Source: Ornithodoros turicata (lineage: Eukaryota; Arthropoda; Arachnida; Ixodida; Argasidae). From it: DNA of 64,000 bases. Below, piece after piece: positions 12,158 to 24,125 of this stretch. Position 1 is the stretch's first letter, and each line of letters opens with the position of its first letter. Position numbers and translations under genes: made by a program. The stretch lies in contig NC_088210.1 in the NCBI RefSeq assembly GCF_037126465.1, forward strand, positions 29,537,511 through 29,601,510, in the 5' to 3' direction. Under the pieces are notes generated by a model. It was not told the origin of the DNA. It searched no databases and saw only the letters and a program-made list of their open reading frames with translations.

Positions 12158-12346
12158 ACTGTTAAACCAGAACTTCTTCACATAGCACGCTGAATGTCCA
12201 CCATTGTACAGGATGATACCTTTATCACTCCTGATTTGCGGAAAGCGCGGGGCGTGCGCGTTTTTGTGACAATTAACATAGTTGCCTAAGTGTCACAAAG
12301 AGGCGTACGCCCCGTTTTCAACAAATGAGGGGAGAGAACGATGAAT
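12158..12346. mobile_element. Family-1 MITE, right end truncated
   Basis: Left arm and core recognisable; the right arm stops about 20 bases before the next copy. Confidence 0.7.
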
Positions 12347-12366
12347 GACGCAACGAGGAAGTCCTA

Positions 12367-12615
12367 CACTCTTAAAAATGAGTTTCACCGCATAGTACGC
12401 TCCTAGCCAACCATCATCTCGAATGATATCGTTATCTGCCCGGATTTGTTGCAAACGGGAGGCGTACGCCTTTTCTGTGACAATTATGAACAGCATAAGT
12501 GTCACAGAAAAGGCGTACGCCTCCCGTTTTCAACAAATCACGGCAGATAACGATATCATTCGAGATTATGGTTGGCTAGGAGCGTGCTATGCGGTGAAGT
12601 TCATTTCTAAGAGTG
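12367..12615. mobile_element. Family-1 MITE, subfamily A
   Basis: Complete copy with near-perfect arms and TA flanks, just upstream of the membrane-glycoprotein exon. Confidence 0.92.
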
Positions 12616-12711
12616 TAGGCGATATCAGCGGCAGACAGCTTTCACAGAACTAGAACAGCACTAGAACTGATACGTTTTCGGTCATATCTGTGAATGTCAT
12701 GTGTCTCTCAG

Positions 12712-13354
12712 TTTGGCTACATATGGTGCCTGTCCTGTTGAGCGATCCTGTGCAGTGGACGGACTGGTGTCTATAGCCAGGGGTAAATTTAAACCCAACC
12801 TCTTACTTCGAATCTACGCAGCCAACGCGCCGCCGGATGTCTTGAAAATAATCAACATGATGCGAAAGACCGCGGAGGATATGATGCAGGGACTTCCCAT
12901 GTCTGACGTGAAAAAGGAAATGCTCGACACTGCTCATCGGCGGAACTCATCGGTTGGCGAGATCAGAGAAATAGCATTCGAAAGCAACGGGTCGCCCGGG
13001 GATGGAGGAGACACCCACATATCGCTACAGATCCAGGTTATCCCATTACGAATGGGCAACGGGACCAGACTGAACGGCACGAAAGATCCAAGGGCAGAAT
13101 CTCTGCGACGAGTTTTAAAGTTGCTTGAAGGGAAGGAGCGGCGCAGGATTGTGAATGTAACGAAAGTGGATCCCCCGAACACTGCCAAGGCGTCCGCAGC
13201 CGTTGAGCCACAGGCAAAAAGCGACGCGGTTGTTCCGCCATCTGAACAAGCGCCCGATTCTGGTGATGGACAAGTGGTTACTAAGAAGCAAGAAAGCACC
13301 GAGAAAATCGCTAGAGTTCTTGCTCACGGTAGAGGACCCAGGAATGCCTCACAG
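12712..13354 (+). CDS. Exon a of the unknown membrane glycoprotein
   Basis: 214 codons, beginning in the protein with LATYGACPVERSCAVDG and ending RGPRNASQ. Charged, with all six sequons of the protein and no low-complexity stretch. It starts 96 bases after the end of a MITE copy. Confidence 0.6.
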
Positions 13355-14524
13355 GTGTGTACACCTTGCGCTTGTTAATGACTAAACGAACATTTTCGTT
13401 AGTGGAAAGGGCGAACGGAACAGACCAGTAAGCGTCAATTTGCTTGTGAAAAAAAAAAAAAAAGAAGAAATTGGCTGAATATCCCACAATCCAAGTTTAG
13501 AAGTTCGTGTGCACTTACACTGATTAAACTCCGCAGCGAACAGGCAACGATGCTGCCACTACCAGATGTCGCTGCTATCACCCAGTTCGTACTGACGCTA
13601 AGTACTAAGAGCTACGTACTAAGAACTGACGCTAAGGCGCGGATCTTATGACACTGGCAACACGAGCCGTAGTGTGCTTTGTCTATAGGCGAGGACCTCA
13701 CAACGCTAACAACGCTTCACAGGATCTGTAATCAAAAATCGTAGCCCTTTTAAAACACTTCCGACTGTTAAGAAACTGAATTATTCCGGTTACATATATT
13801 TCAGGCACACACTATAGACATCTCCCTATTTGTAAACAAATGACGTCATAGTGTTCGGCAGCGCCACCAATTTGGTAGAGCTTAACTAGCTAGGGGCGCA
13901 CCAGGTCGCGTCCGAAAGCCACGGTCCTGAGGGGATTACGATGGTCCCTGTAAGGGACGCGACCTTCGGTCCTGCGGTCCTTTCAATAGGAGGCAGACAA
14001 CAAGTGCGCCCACTCGTGGAACCCAGCCCTCCCACTTTGTTTCGGTTTCAGTGTCTACCAACGTCATGATGACGTTCCTCGGGTAGAGGTCTTTTCCGAT
14101 CGCACCTTGAGCTCAACTGCGTTTTTTTTTCTTTTTTGTATACACACCTTTAAGGGTGGAGTACGGAACGGAACCACAACTTCTGTCTGCTTGTCTTTAG
14201 GTCATAAAGTGTTCTCAATCTTGGCTGCAGGTAATGCATACGTTGGTAACTGCGGAGGTAACTGCCAGTTGTTACGGCGTTCTTTTCCGACACGGCCTCC
14301 TGATCTTCGTCATGGTCGCGCTGTGTGCGTTTGCTTGTTTCATCGGAAGCCTTTTGCCCAGCACGTGGAAGCGTCGTAACCCCCCGGTTCCCGTCGTCGC
14401 GAACCAAGTTCCCAAGGACCGTTGGATCTCCTCGAAAATTCTTGCCGACCCCCGGATGTACGGCATCTTCAGGCAGAAGCCGGTCATGCTTCCAGCGCAA
14501 GCGGCGGCAGGAGATTCGTATTGA
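12712..14524 (+). CDS. C-terminal part of an unknown single-pass membrane glycoprotein (two last exons)
   Basis: I do not recognise the family. Exon a is 12712-13354 (acceptor CTCTCAG, donor CAG|GTGTGT) and exon b is 14231-14524 (acceptor GGCTGCAG). They join in phase 0 at ...NASQ|VMHTLV and end at TGA. The visible 311 residues comprise a hydrophilic region with six N-glycosylation sequons (NSS, NGS, two NGT, NVT, NAS), all before one hydrophobic segment, HGLLIFVMVALCAFACFIGS. A basic stop-transfer patch (WKRR) and a tail of about 55 residues follow. This layout suggests an extracellular N-terminal part and a short cytosolic tail (type I), so a signal peptide should be encoded upstream. The exon a acceptor needs a preceding exon ending in phase 2, which I could not find. 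It lies in MITE-rich DNA but is itself repeat-free except for its intron. Confidence 0.6.
13821..14095 (+). repeat. Dispersed repeat of about 280 bases, copy 1
   Basis: Shares long near-identical text with 48347-48629, for example GTAAACAAATGACGTCATAG and GGGGATTACGATGGTCCCTG. Non-coding. It lies in the intron of the membrane-glycoprotein gene, same strand as the gene. Confidence 0.8.
14231..14524 (+). CDS. Terminal exon b of the unknown membrane glycoprotein
   Basis: 97 codons and stop. Contains the only membrane span and a proline-rich cytosolic tail (RRNPPVPVV, then RMYGIFRQKP). The canonical poly(A) signal follows 20 bases after the stop. Confidence 0.62.
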   Translation, partial: VMHTLVTAEVTASCYGVLFRHGLLIFVMVALCAFACFIGSLLPSTWKRRNPPVPVVANQVPKDRWISSKILADPRMYGIFRQKPVMLPAQAAAGDSY

Positions 14525-14543
14525 GTGTGGAACGAACATGCTG

Positions 14544-14549
14544 AATAAA
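14544..14549 (+). terminator. Poly(A) signal AATAAA of the membrane glycoprotein gene
   Basis: Canonical hexamer 20 bases after the TGA of exon b, on the same strand, supporting this as the 3' end of the gene. Confidence 0.55.
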
Positions 14550-15312
14550 ATGCTGAACGCTGAACATGCTGAATTATTTTCAAACCATACCCGCTGTTTT
14601 ACGGATATAACGTAAGCACTCTTTTAGATGGTGGGCTGCAATCTGGGGGCTCATTGTGAGAACGTGATGAATCGCAAAGTTTGGAACTTCCTAGAAGTGT
14701 CGTATAGTGTTGTGGTTGGAGCAATGAAACCAGGCCAAGTGGGCCACATATGGACATATGGACAAAAAGGGACAGGGTAAAACGGTATCACGACCTATAC
14801 CTCGATACAACGTTCATGTCGGTGAGCCAATGTTAACGTGTGTCACCAACCTTTCTGAAGTTCTGCTTTGCCGTCTCTCCACGTGGAGTGCTCGTCGTAA
14901 CATCTTTCCTATTCTCCGTCCCTTTCTGAACATGCCGAATATTACACATACACACTGCTATACGTGCGATAGGTACAGTCGAGGCGCGACTACTTGGTGG
15001 CGCTCTGCTTCTGAACGCATGTGGGCCGGATCAACTGCGGAAGTTATTTCGAAACGGTAGCGGAAATGAGAGACGGCAGCAGACAGCGATAGTGGCCGAG
15101 GCAATAACGCGCTGTTTCTTATAAGACCACCCCCAGTCGGGCTTTATTGGAAATGTTGAGAAATACCTTAATGGTCCACCATGGGATCGTCAGCACTGGA
15201 GGCATTAGTGTCATGAGTCGTTTAGGCCCTGTTTCACAAACGCCGACTAACATTTGAACCGAGATCAAGGGTCCCTAAATTTGAATGTAACGCTTAATAC
15301 CCCAGTCGTACC
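14550..15312. other. Downstream flank of the membrane glycoprotein gene
   Basis: No gene or repeat family recognised; ends where the 15313 foldback element begins. Confidence 0.35.
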
Positions 15313-15623
15313 CTAGTCAGACGGCAAACTTAAGGCCGTTAGCGTAACGGCCGTTAATTCACCTAAAGTGCAACCGTCATTTCGAATGATGTCGTTCTCT
15401 GACCTGATTCGTTGAAAATGGGAGGCGTATACCTTTTTTGTACAGTTATGCAGTTAGTTTTTTTTATAGTTATACAGTTATGCAGTTCATCATTGCCACA
15501 AAAAGGCGTACGTCTTCTGTTTTCAACAAATCACGGGACAGGATGATGTCATCCGAAATGATGGTTGTAAAGTACAGATGGAGTAACGGCCGTTCTGCCA
15601 ACGGCCTTAGGTTTGCCGTCTGA
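15313..15623. mobile_element. Second foldback element with a family-1 MITE core inside
   Basis: Arms GTCAGACGGCAAAC (left) and GTTTGCCGTCTGAC (right), each continued by an AACGGCCGTTA-type block, form an outer inverted repeat. The middle, 15367-15570, is a family-1 MITE that has lost both ends. Confidence 0.7.
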
Positions 15624-15637
15624 CTACGGTAACTCTG

Positions 15638-15894
15638 GTGGTGGTGGTGGGTAGTGATAGGGCTTGCCGTTGTCGGCCTCACGTATGTGGGCAACGTCAC
15701 GACTAACGCCCTGGGGGAATGTGCGTCCTGGGCCGACTTCTAAGGGAACTGTGCCGACATATGTCTGAAAGCGTCTGAGGAAAACCCAGGAAAAACCCCA
15801 GATAGCACAGCCGGCACCGGGATTCGAACCCGGGTACCTCCCAGTCTCGACGTGACATGGCCAGCACTCTAACCACTGAGCCACGGGAGCTGGT
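15638..15894 (-). mobile_element. tRNA-derived SINE, second full copy
   Basis: Same family in reverse orientation: the head is at the right (B box near 15826, A box near 15880) and the tail is (GGT)n on the plus strand. Flanked by CTACGGTAACTCTG at 15624-15637 and 15895-15908, a 14-base target duplication. Confidence 0.85.
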
Positions 15895-15908
15895 CTACGG
15901 TAACTCTG

Positions 15909-17056
15909 CTTCACTAAAGGAAGGAAACTCTGCTCACTGAAACGAATCGTCTCTGATACTAAGGATAGTACTCGAAATTCCGACTGCAGTGAGAGAGTGC
16001 GCTCTAACCAGAGAATTTTATCTATTCCATAACCTGAGCCATCAGTACTCTCTTCGTCCCAATTTTCGACCCAACTTTGTTGGAAAATTAAAATTGCAAA
16101 TTACGGGCATTGCTCGTCAAGTACGCCGGCAAAACTACACTGCATGCGGGCAACACTGGGTGTAAGACGACATAAGTTGGCTACGTAGCCATCGGGAGCA
16201 GCAAGTCAGTCGGGAACATATCTCATATAAATATACCCCATACGTACATTTCCTTCTAATAAATGTATATCCCCCATATGTACAGTGAAAATACATAAAT
16301 AAATAAAAATTAAATCACAGAAAGCGAAACTTAAACGGGGTGTTAGAAGTTAATTGTGAAGGCGACATTAATTCCGCTCATTGAGCCATCGTACATACCC
16401 CATCCGAACAGACAACGCGCGGAGACGTTTCTAATGTACACGCATCATCTATAAACTCTTCCGGAAGAAGGCAATTATTTTGTGGTCTAAATCGTTCCCT
16501 GTTGCAATCGTATAGCAGATTTGACCGTGGAAGGCGCCTGAGTGGCGTGTTGCAGGCTCCTTATCGCGGAAGGAATAAATCGAAACACATCGTCCAGAAA
16601 CACAACGACGTTCTGCTTCCGAAGCAATCTTCACGGATCAATGACTCGTCGAATCCCGGGCTTCTTTAATTCTGTGCGCAGTCGTCTCTGCGCAAGCTGC
16701 CATTCGCGTCTTTTGTTCACGTTTGTCGACTCGCTCCTTTCGTCATCTTAGTGCACTTGTCGCCATTCGGGGGAAATTTCGATTCTTCTTCTAGCTTCAC
16801 TTAGCTGCGCATAAGACAGCGAAGTGTCCTCTGAGTACCGACAGTTAATTCACCGATTTTGTGGTGAAAGGCAGTGAGAACACGAGGAGTCAATGTCAAA
16901 AGAGCGGAAAAAGGGAGAAAAAAGAAGAAGAGGAAGAAGAAGGCGAGCGCGGAAACTAACAAAAACCTTGGTTTGATTCGTCTGTGGGTACTTTGAACAA
17001 GTTATGTACAAAGAGAACGCCTTAAAAAAAAACATTGAGTTATTTTAGTCCCATTG
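15909..17056. other. Non-coding stretch
   Basis: AT-rich around 16220-16330 and A/G-rich at 16900-16945. Nothing else recognised. Confidence 0.35.
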
Positions 17057-17298
17057 CAATCCAAAAACTGAACCTCACCGCATAGCACGCTCTGCGCCAA
17101 CCATTGCCACGAATGATAGGGTTACCGCTTCTGATTCGAAGAGAGAGGGGGGCGTACGCCTTTTTGTGTTAATTTGGGATAATTGACACAAAGAGGCGTA
17201 CGCCTCCCTCTCTCCTCGAATCAGAAGTGATAACCCTATCATTCGTGGCAATGGTTGGCGCAGAGCGTGCTATGCGGTGAAGTTCTGCTTTTAGAGCG
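17057..17298. mobile_element. Family-1 MITE, subfamily B
   Basis: Hairpin copy with core GAGAGAGGGGGGCGTACGCC and its complement at 17192-17212. Termini slightly mutated. Confidence 0.88.
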
Positions 17299-17327
17299 CA
17301 TTGTCACGAATTCACAGGAAAACGCTA

Positions 17328-17580
17328 CACTCTTAGAAATGAACTTCACCGCATAGCCCCCTTTGAGCCAATCATCATCTGGAATGATATCGTTATCTGC
17401 CCAGATTTGCTGAAAACGGGAGGCGTACGCCTTTTTTTGTGACACTTATGCTGTTCATAATTGTCACAAAAAAAAGACGTACGCCTCCCGTTCTCAACAA
17501 ATCAGGGAAGATAGCGATATCATTCGAGATGATGGTTGGCTGGGAGCGTGCTATGCGGTGAAATTCATTTTTGAAGAGTG
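17328..17580. mobile_element. Family-1 MITE, subfamily A
   Basis: Complete copy, CACTCTTAGAAATGAACTTC to TTTGAAGAGTG, TA on both sides. Confidence 0.9.
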
Positions 17581-17755
17581 TACGTTTCTTTCTCCTTTCT
17601 TTTAACATGGGAGGAACGATGTTTTGAACCCACGTGACTGCAAGTCAGGCTTTGTTACTCTGCAATACACGCATGAAACAGACCACTTCAAATCATTTTT
17701 CCTTCTTGTAAACAGCAGAAAATACCCAGGGTAGAATCGATGTACAAAGGGTAGT

Positions 17756-17861
17756 AAGCACAACAAGGTACACACGGCGAAGCTTTCTTGGTTTATTACA
17801 TGACGCTATCTTTCATGCAAATAAACCAAGAAAGCTTCACTGTGTGTACCTTGTTGTGCTT
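17756..17861. repeat. Short foldback, 106 bases
   Basis: AAGCACAACAAGGTACACAC against GTGTGTACCTTGTTGTGCTT, then AAGCTTTCTTGGTTTATT against its complement. CTTCTTGTAAACAG occurs on both sides (17703 and about 17859). Confidence 0.8.
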
Positions 17862-18910
17862 CTTGTAAACAGTAAGCTGAAAATAAAGGCTAATAATTTT
17901 GTAACCCTATAATATCTGATAGGGATGCTCGCAATCGGCAGTTCAGCTAACAACGATTCCCGCCCAGCTTATGAATAGGACAGTTTACAAGAGGAAGTGG
18001 TGCAGTCAGTTCGTCCACAGTTCGGAGATCTTGTTCTGACATCTGAAGATTTCGCTTTATATGTAGGTATTGTGCTTAGGTGAATCTGAATTAATTTGAA
18101 ATCGTGCACTCCTACTTTGACTCTCAAAGGCAAGCCAGTGATGTTCTGAAACAATAAATAAAGTGTATTAAAATAGGTATTTATATGTATGATATTGTGC
18201 ATTGTACGGCGGGGAAAGTGTTCAAGGACAAGAATTAAAGTACGAAAAGTTATAAAACAAAACGGGAAGAACAAAAACAAAAGCACGTCAGATAGGGAAA
18301 GCACCACAAGACACCGGATCCGCTAACAAATATTGGCTGCATTGTGCCTACAGGGCAGTCACGTGGTCATGCTGTGTCATGTGGTCGTTGGCCCTATAAA
18401 GCCACGAACAAACCTATTCGGTAGTTGTCAATACAAAGCTATCGCTTTAATGCCACAAGGATCGAACCGTTAGCATCTGCATGGCACATCTGTAGTTCTC
18501 TGAAGGAATCGCGTTTCAACCGGAGTCAGGTATCACATAATGGCATGACATATGGCTACACGCCAAAGCGTTAGAGCTCGGATGCAACTTTGATCAGGGG
18601 GGAGTCGAGGTTCTCAATGCACGAATGAATAAAAGATCCACGCGGTTCTCAATCCTCTCGTCTCTAAAACGGGTTCGAAAATCTCATTTCGAATGCGGAG
18701 AGGCCTGAACGGCAACGAATGGCGAGTTTTACGTCAACTCGTCCTGAGTTTTTGAAGTGCAAGAATCATGCATGCAGAATTGAAATGAAATTTAAACGTA
18801 CGGCTATAGCGAGTTCTAAAGCTCTGGAAATGTCTGAGTGCTTTGTTTATGATACGAAAAACGGATACATGGACGCATGCGTGCGACCCTCGTTCGATGC
18901 ACCGTACCTC

Positions 18911-18949
<39 letters not shown>

Positions 18950-19414
18950 GCTCGAATAATGAGACCTTCTTCTTACGTTTAAGCATTTCCATTTGGCATC
19001 CTCAATCCCTGAGCACCTCGAATGTCTGCAATGATTGGAATTTAACTATTATTTGAAGTTCTCTGTCAAACTACGAGATCAAGTTCTGTTCTTTAATATG
19101 TTCCACCTTTTCTTTTCTTATCCTCCTTACTAAGCTGTTATGTAAAGAACGCCGTCGTCGTACGTTGCACCTTTTACTTTATCCGTTCTATTACAGCGAC
19201 ATGTCTTCAGTGTTGTTCATCGCGCGACATGAGGGCCATGGAAGGTAGTTCTCTTCGTCAATCCATTTCTCTTATCATCTGAACGGTATCTAGCTAAATT
19301 GACAAGAGTGCGCTGTCAGCGTGGCATAATCGGTATAGCGCTTTGGCTACTTTTGTTCTGCTACGCCATCACAACATTTCATTCTTTCTTTCTTCTTATG
19401 GTATCTTCAACTGG
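17862..19414. other. Non-coding stretch
   Basis: Holds only the (TA)n microsatellite at 18912. An A-box-like TGGCATAATCGG occurs at 19322 and a B-box-like GGTTCGAATCC at 19551, too far apart for a tRNA. Confidence 0.3.
18912..18946. repeat. (TA)n microsatellite
   Basis: About 17 uninterrupted TA units. Confidence 0.95.
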
Positions 19415-19976
19415 CGGTACTGCGTTCACACGGGGCAACTTTTTCCAGCAACTCGAAGCAGCATCTTATGAGCTATTTCGAGAACGCTTTCATACGTAGC
19501 AACTCCGTAGCTCCGCCCACAAGCAACCTTGCTGCAACCGGAGAATGTGGGTTCGAATCCAACTGATGGTGTCTTTTCTTTAGCTGCTGTTTGTGTAATC
19601 TTAGCCTGTTCATTACGCCAAAAGATCATCATTACTTTCAAAAAGAGGCTGTTTTTTTTCCTGAAGTTTTTTGCTCAGCTGCACCTGCAGGATTTGAACC
19701 CACGAACCAACGAACGAAATCACATCACGCCATTGGAAGTCACGTGGCAATAATGCTGGCAACGCTCCCCTCGCTGATTGGCAGGTGCACGAGCTACTTC
19801 TCAAGTTTCACCACCACCACCACCACCACCACCACCACCACCACCACCTTTCGGTCTGGGAGCGATTCCGAGCAACTCCAGTTGCTGGAGGTTGCCGATG
19901 TCGGCCGACTGCCAGCGACTCGAAAATTGCTCATATAGTTGCTGGAAGGAAAAAGTTGCCTAGTGTGAACCCTGCC
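19415..19976. mobile_element. TIR element with GTTCACAC..GGCAACTTTTTCC ends
   Basis: The left GTTCACACGGGGCAACTTTT matches, inverted, the right AAAAAGTTGCCTAGTGTGAAC, and CAGCAACT(C) follows on both. Contains a (CAC)n tract at 19809-19848. Confidence 0.65.
19809..19848. repeat. (CAC)n microsatellite
   Basis: Thirteen uninterrupted CAC units inside the 19415-19976 element. Confidence 0.95.
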
Positions 19977-21680
19977 TAAGCCAGAGCGCTCCAAGCTGGA
20001 GGAAGAAAGCAGGTGGAAGAAAGAAGATGGAAGAAAGAGACAACTGAAGCTGTTGTTAGAGCGCTCCGTTTCGACCAGCAGAAGATAGAGCGATCGCTCC
20101 AGAGCGAGTCGAAGATGACATTAGTTTCTAGTTTCTGATTATGCGCAATTAACATAGAAAACATCATGATGCTTGCGATACCGACTGCAATCATCCCCAT
20201 GTAACCGTCAACCGCGCACGCCTAATTAAAGATGTATTCTGTAGTGACGCCATCTATTGCGTATTTCATTCGAGATACGGCGCCACCATCTCCTTTGAAG
20301 TACAACAAGCCCGTATATTTTGATCATACCTGAGATATACATGCTTTATAAGAAGGGACGATGCGTCGCTCCCGCGTGCAAACGTCCAATTTTGTTCAAG
20401 AGCAACTTAGCGAAGAACTTCGCGCTCTGCAATATGCAAGGAGCGGAACGCATGGAACGCGCTCCTTTTTTAAGAAACGGGACATCTTTTGCGGAGTGTA
20501 GCGCTCCCGCGCTCCTACCCGCAAGTCGGAGTGCTTCTCGCGCTCTCCACCCTTTTCTCCTGTTCGACCCACCTGCACCGTAATTAATATTTTCAAGGCT
20601 GCAGACAACTGGATCGGAAGACGGCTCTTACCGGAAAGGAACATTCAGTTACACCCAGAGGTCTTGTATTGCCAACTGTAGGATGGGACAAGCGTAAGCT
20701 TGCCCAGATCACGCTTCAAAAATAAAGCGCCACCTGCAGCAAAGCAAGCGCCACCTGTTGCATGCAACGTGCACACATCACGTGCTCACGCAACGCTCTC
20801 TTGGCTTAAAACCCCGTTTAGCAGAGGCTCAGGAGGAAGAGGGTCAGAGTGGACGGAGCGCGCTCTGCAGAAGGTTTCTTTATTATTAGATAGTCTGCAT
20901 GCTGAATCAGAGCTATTAAAATAGCCAAAGCCACAGCCATTTCCGTATTACGCTATGCCGTCATGGAGCTTGTTACGGAGCATGGTACTGGGTTCGAATT
21001 CCGGCGCCAGCACCCTTTTCCCCGAGTTGTTTGGTGCAACGTAATTGGCTGTAGTTTTCGCCTTTCGCACACTTTCTTTCCCTTTCCATTTTTTGTATTT
21101 GCTTTTGCATGGGGTCGTAACGCGCGTGTTTGATTTTCCGCTTGTTCGTAGAGAAGGAGTGAAAGGCCACTTTTCCCTTCGGGGACTCTGTCTACATCGC
21201 CAGCACATATTGATTCGCACTTTGCGTGTTTGTGCGTGCTGTTGCTTCGCCACTGAAACGCATGGTGGCGTGTTTGTTGCGTCCACCTCGTTCACGTTTT
21301 GCAGTTTTATTGTTACGCTCGTGATGGCGTGCGCAAAAATACTGACGCTTCTGTCTCTTCGGTAGAGGTAGTTTTCTTGCTACTTCTAAACTGTAGATTG
21401 TCATAGGCTGCACTTTAAGAAGAGAAAATGAGCCACTTTAGTCCTTTTGCAGGCTATACATGCACTGCAACGGCACTGTCTCTTTCGGTACTGAGTACAA
21501 GGAAGTCCAGGCGAAGTTAGGCCAGTTTAGGCGAAGTTTATAGGGACTATTTGCACCGCTCAACGAGTTCTAGACGGAACAGTCTGTACGACGAGTTGAG
21601 TGTTGAGCCTGTAATCGTCTGGATGAAGACGGTAACATAGCCTCTTTAATCGGAGCGGAATGAAAAAGAGATCGGACCCA
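19977..21680. other. Non-coding stretch with recurrent GAGCGCTCC motifs
   Basis: GAGCGCTCC or close variants recur between 19980 and 20560. A B-box-like GGGTTCGAATTCCGGCGCC at 20991-21009 may be the remnant of another tRNA-derived repeat. Confidence 0.3.
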
Positions 21681-21932
21681 AAACCCTTAGAAGTGAACTT
21701 TACCGCATAGCACGCTCCTAGCCAACCATCATCTCCAGTGATCGCTATCTGCTCTGATTTGATGAAAACGGGAGGCGTACGCCTTTTTGTGTGACAATTA
21801 TGAGCAGCGCAAGTGTCACAAAATAAAAGGCGTACGCCTGCTGTTTTCAACGAGTCGGGGCAGGTCATGATATCGTTCGAGATGACGGTTGGTTAGGAGC
21901 GTGCTATGCTGTGAAGTTCATTTTTAAGAGTG
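21681..21932. mobile_element. Family-1 MITE, subfamily A
   Basis: Left terminus mutated, right terminus intact (TTTTTAAGAGTG). Arms and GGGAGGCGTACGCC core clear. Confidence 0.85.
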
Positions 21933-22010
21933 CATGTCGGACAAAGCCTCTGAACCTACTAGTGGCATTTTGAGATCAGATTAAAATCGAAGCATAAACG
22001 CGCAACACTA

Positions 22011-22215
22011 CACTCTAAAAACAGAACTTCACCGCATAGCACGCTGTGCACCAACCATTGCCCAGATTGATAGTCAAAGAGAAAGGTGGGCGTACGCCTT
22101 TTTGTGGCAAAGGCGTACGCCCACCTCTCCCTTCGAATCAGAATCGATAACCCTATCATTCTTGGCAATGGTTGGCGCACAGCGTGCTGTGCGGTGAAGT
22201 TATGTTTTAAGAGTG
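22011..22215. mobile_element. Family-1 MITE, subfamily B
   Basis: CACTCTAAAAACAGAACTTC to TTTTAAGAGTG with TA flanks. Last full copy in the window. Confidence 0.9.
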
Positions 22216-22959
22216 TATAGGTGAAAGAAAGTCTTCGAACAATAACCATTCTTCATAGGCACAATACCACTAAACTAGTCGTCCTTTCCGGAACTCGTCT
22301 GCGGCATGTCTTCATAATTGCACTGCGCCGCGGAAAGACAAAAGACAGCCCGTTATATATAACATTATGTACTGTGAGTAATGAACTGTCCTTTAGCATT
22401 AAGTTTTGCGCTCTGCATAAGCCGACGCACCCCTCTGAAGCGATATATCTCTATTCTGGTATACGGCGGATTGTATAGCGTCCCATCTTCTTGTTTAGTC
22501 CCCGCATATTTCGCCTCTCATCAGGAGCTCCTCACTTCATATACCACTGTTGCTTGACCCTTCCGTGCTCATTACACTAATTACAGCGGGGAACCTTCGA
22601 GCGAGCCGCAAAGATGCCTGGCATGCCGTAGGTTCGGGCCTCATAAACATGCGGGAAGGCCCCTTGTTTCATGCAAACGAATCGTCCGGATTTGCCGTTA
22701 GCGGATGTGTAGAATGCCCTATTGAAGCTTCTACTAAATGAAACGAAAATTCTACAGAGTGACCTTGACGAAATAAATATATGCAAAACGCGTCATTTTC
22801 GGCACATGATTCTACTTTGTGATGGAATGCGGCTAGTTCGTGAAAAAAATATTAAAAAAAAATAAAGTACGAAAACATTGACCCTGATGAGGATGCCAAG
22901 TCATGCGAGTTTATCTGTGAAGTAAAGAAGAAGAAGAAAAAAAAAAAGGGCAGTATATA

Positions 22960-23131
22960 CAGTGAACTCTCGTTATTATGACCATGGTCGTTCCCGAAAA
23001 TTTTGGTCATAATGCGGAATTGTCATATTAACGGGGTGATTTAGAGGGGTTTCACAGCATTGTTCCCCAAGAGTATGGTCGTAAAGCGCGTATGTCAGAT
23101 TATCGGGGGTCATATTAACGAGGGTTCACTG
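22960..23131. mobile_element. pogo/Tc1-type MITE
   Basis: Termini CAGTGAACTCTCGTTATTAT and its near-complement ATATTAACGAGGGTTCACTG, flanked by TA. The terminus resembles pogo/Tigger-type elements. 172 bases, non-coding. Confidence 0.8.
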
Positions 23132-24125
23132 TATTGTGAAAAGCTGCAAAGCATCAGTGTAGTGTTATTTGCATCCGGACTTTGGGAAAGTATTTCAGTA
23201 TCCTTTTTCATAAATTTGCATTCCGGTACAGAATAAAAAGGCAAAGAGAGTGAGTTGAGTTTGAATGTAAAAAAAAAGAAGAGCAACAAGAGCAACAATT
23301 ACGGTACCATACCTCAGTGCATGTGGGTTAATATATGAGTGGGATGCGATGAAAAAGATGAGGCACACTCACACGCAAATGAGATATCACACACGCGGGT
23401 GCGTCTAACAGATGGGGATAGTAGTTTATCCGGTCGGCCACCGAGCTGACTACAGGACACGCTCCGTCCACTTGATTCCCATCTCCATTATATAATGACA
23501 CAAAATCTAACTAGGTATAGCGCATCCCTGTGTCGAAAACCCTCTTGTCATCCTTACAATCATGTGTCCGTCGTTGTTGTTCGAAGTGACAGGCCATTCG
23601 AACTGTGAGCAAGACAAGCTCTCATCGTATTAGTGATAATACGAAGTTAAAAATAAGCGGAATACAAGTACTTACCAGAAAAGCAGGAGATTGTTAACTC
23701 CGCAAATATTGCGAGCAATACTCAACGACTACATTTTCAATCCAGTAAGGTTGACTTTCTATTGAACGGTCTGGTGCGCGATATTTTAAAACGAGAAGCA
23801 CGCCGATTAAGTCATCGGAGCAGGAAAGCAGAAAGCACCCTTCTGAACATCTGCGACGCGTCTAGTTGAACAAAGAGAGAAGGCAAAGTGTCGTAATAGC
23901 ATCCTATGAAACGCAGCTGCCCACTAGCAGATGATCTTAACGAAGCCTCTCTTTTCCCGAAAACACATTCGATGTTTTGTTTTTGATTTGTTTATTTCTA
24001 GCTCTCAGAGCCCGTGGAGGTAGGTTCTTATATCTTCCAGGTTCTTTCGCTGAGCTTCGATTCCTTTCTCAGCTGCTTCGCCAAGCATGGAATTTAAGCA
24101 CACACACACACCAAAGGAAGGATTA

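Noticed and set aside
17600..17660. tRNA-like sequence with GGTTCAAA-type box and GCA-centred loop on the minus strand
   Set aside because: No acceptor stem or D arm could be paired; fragmentary resemblance only.
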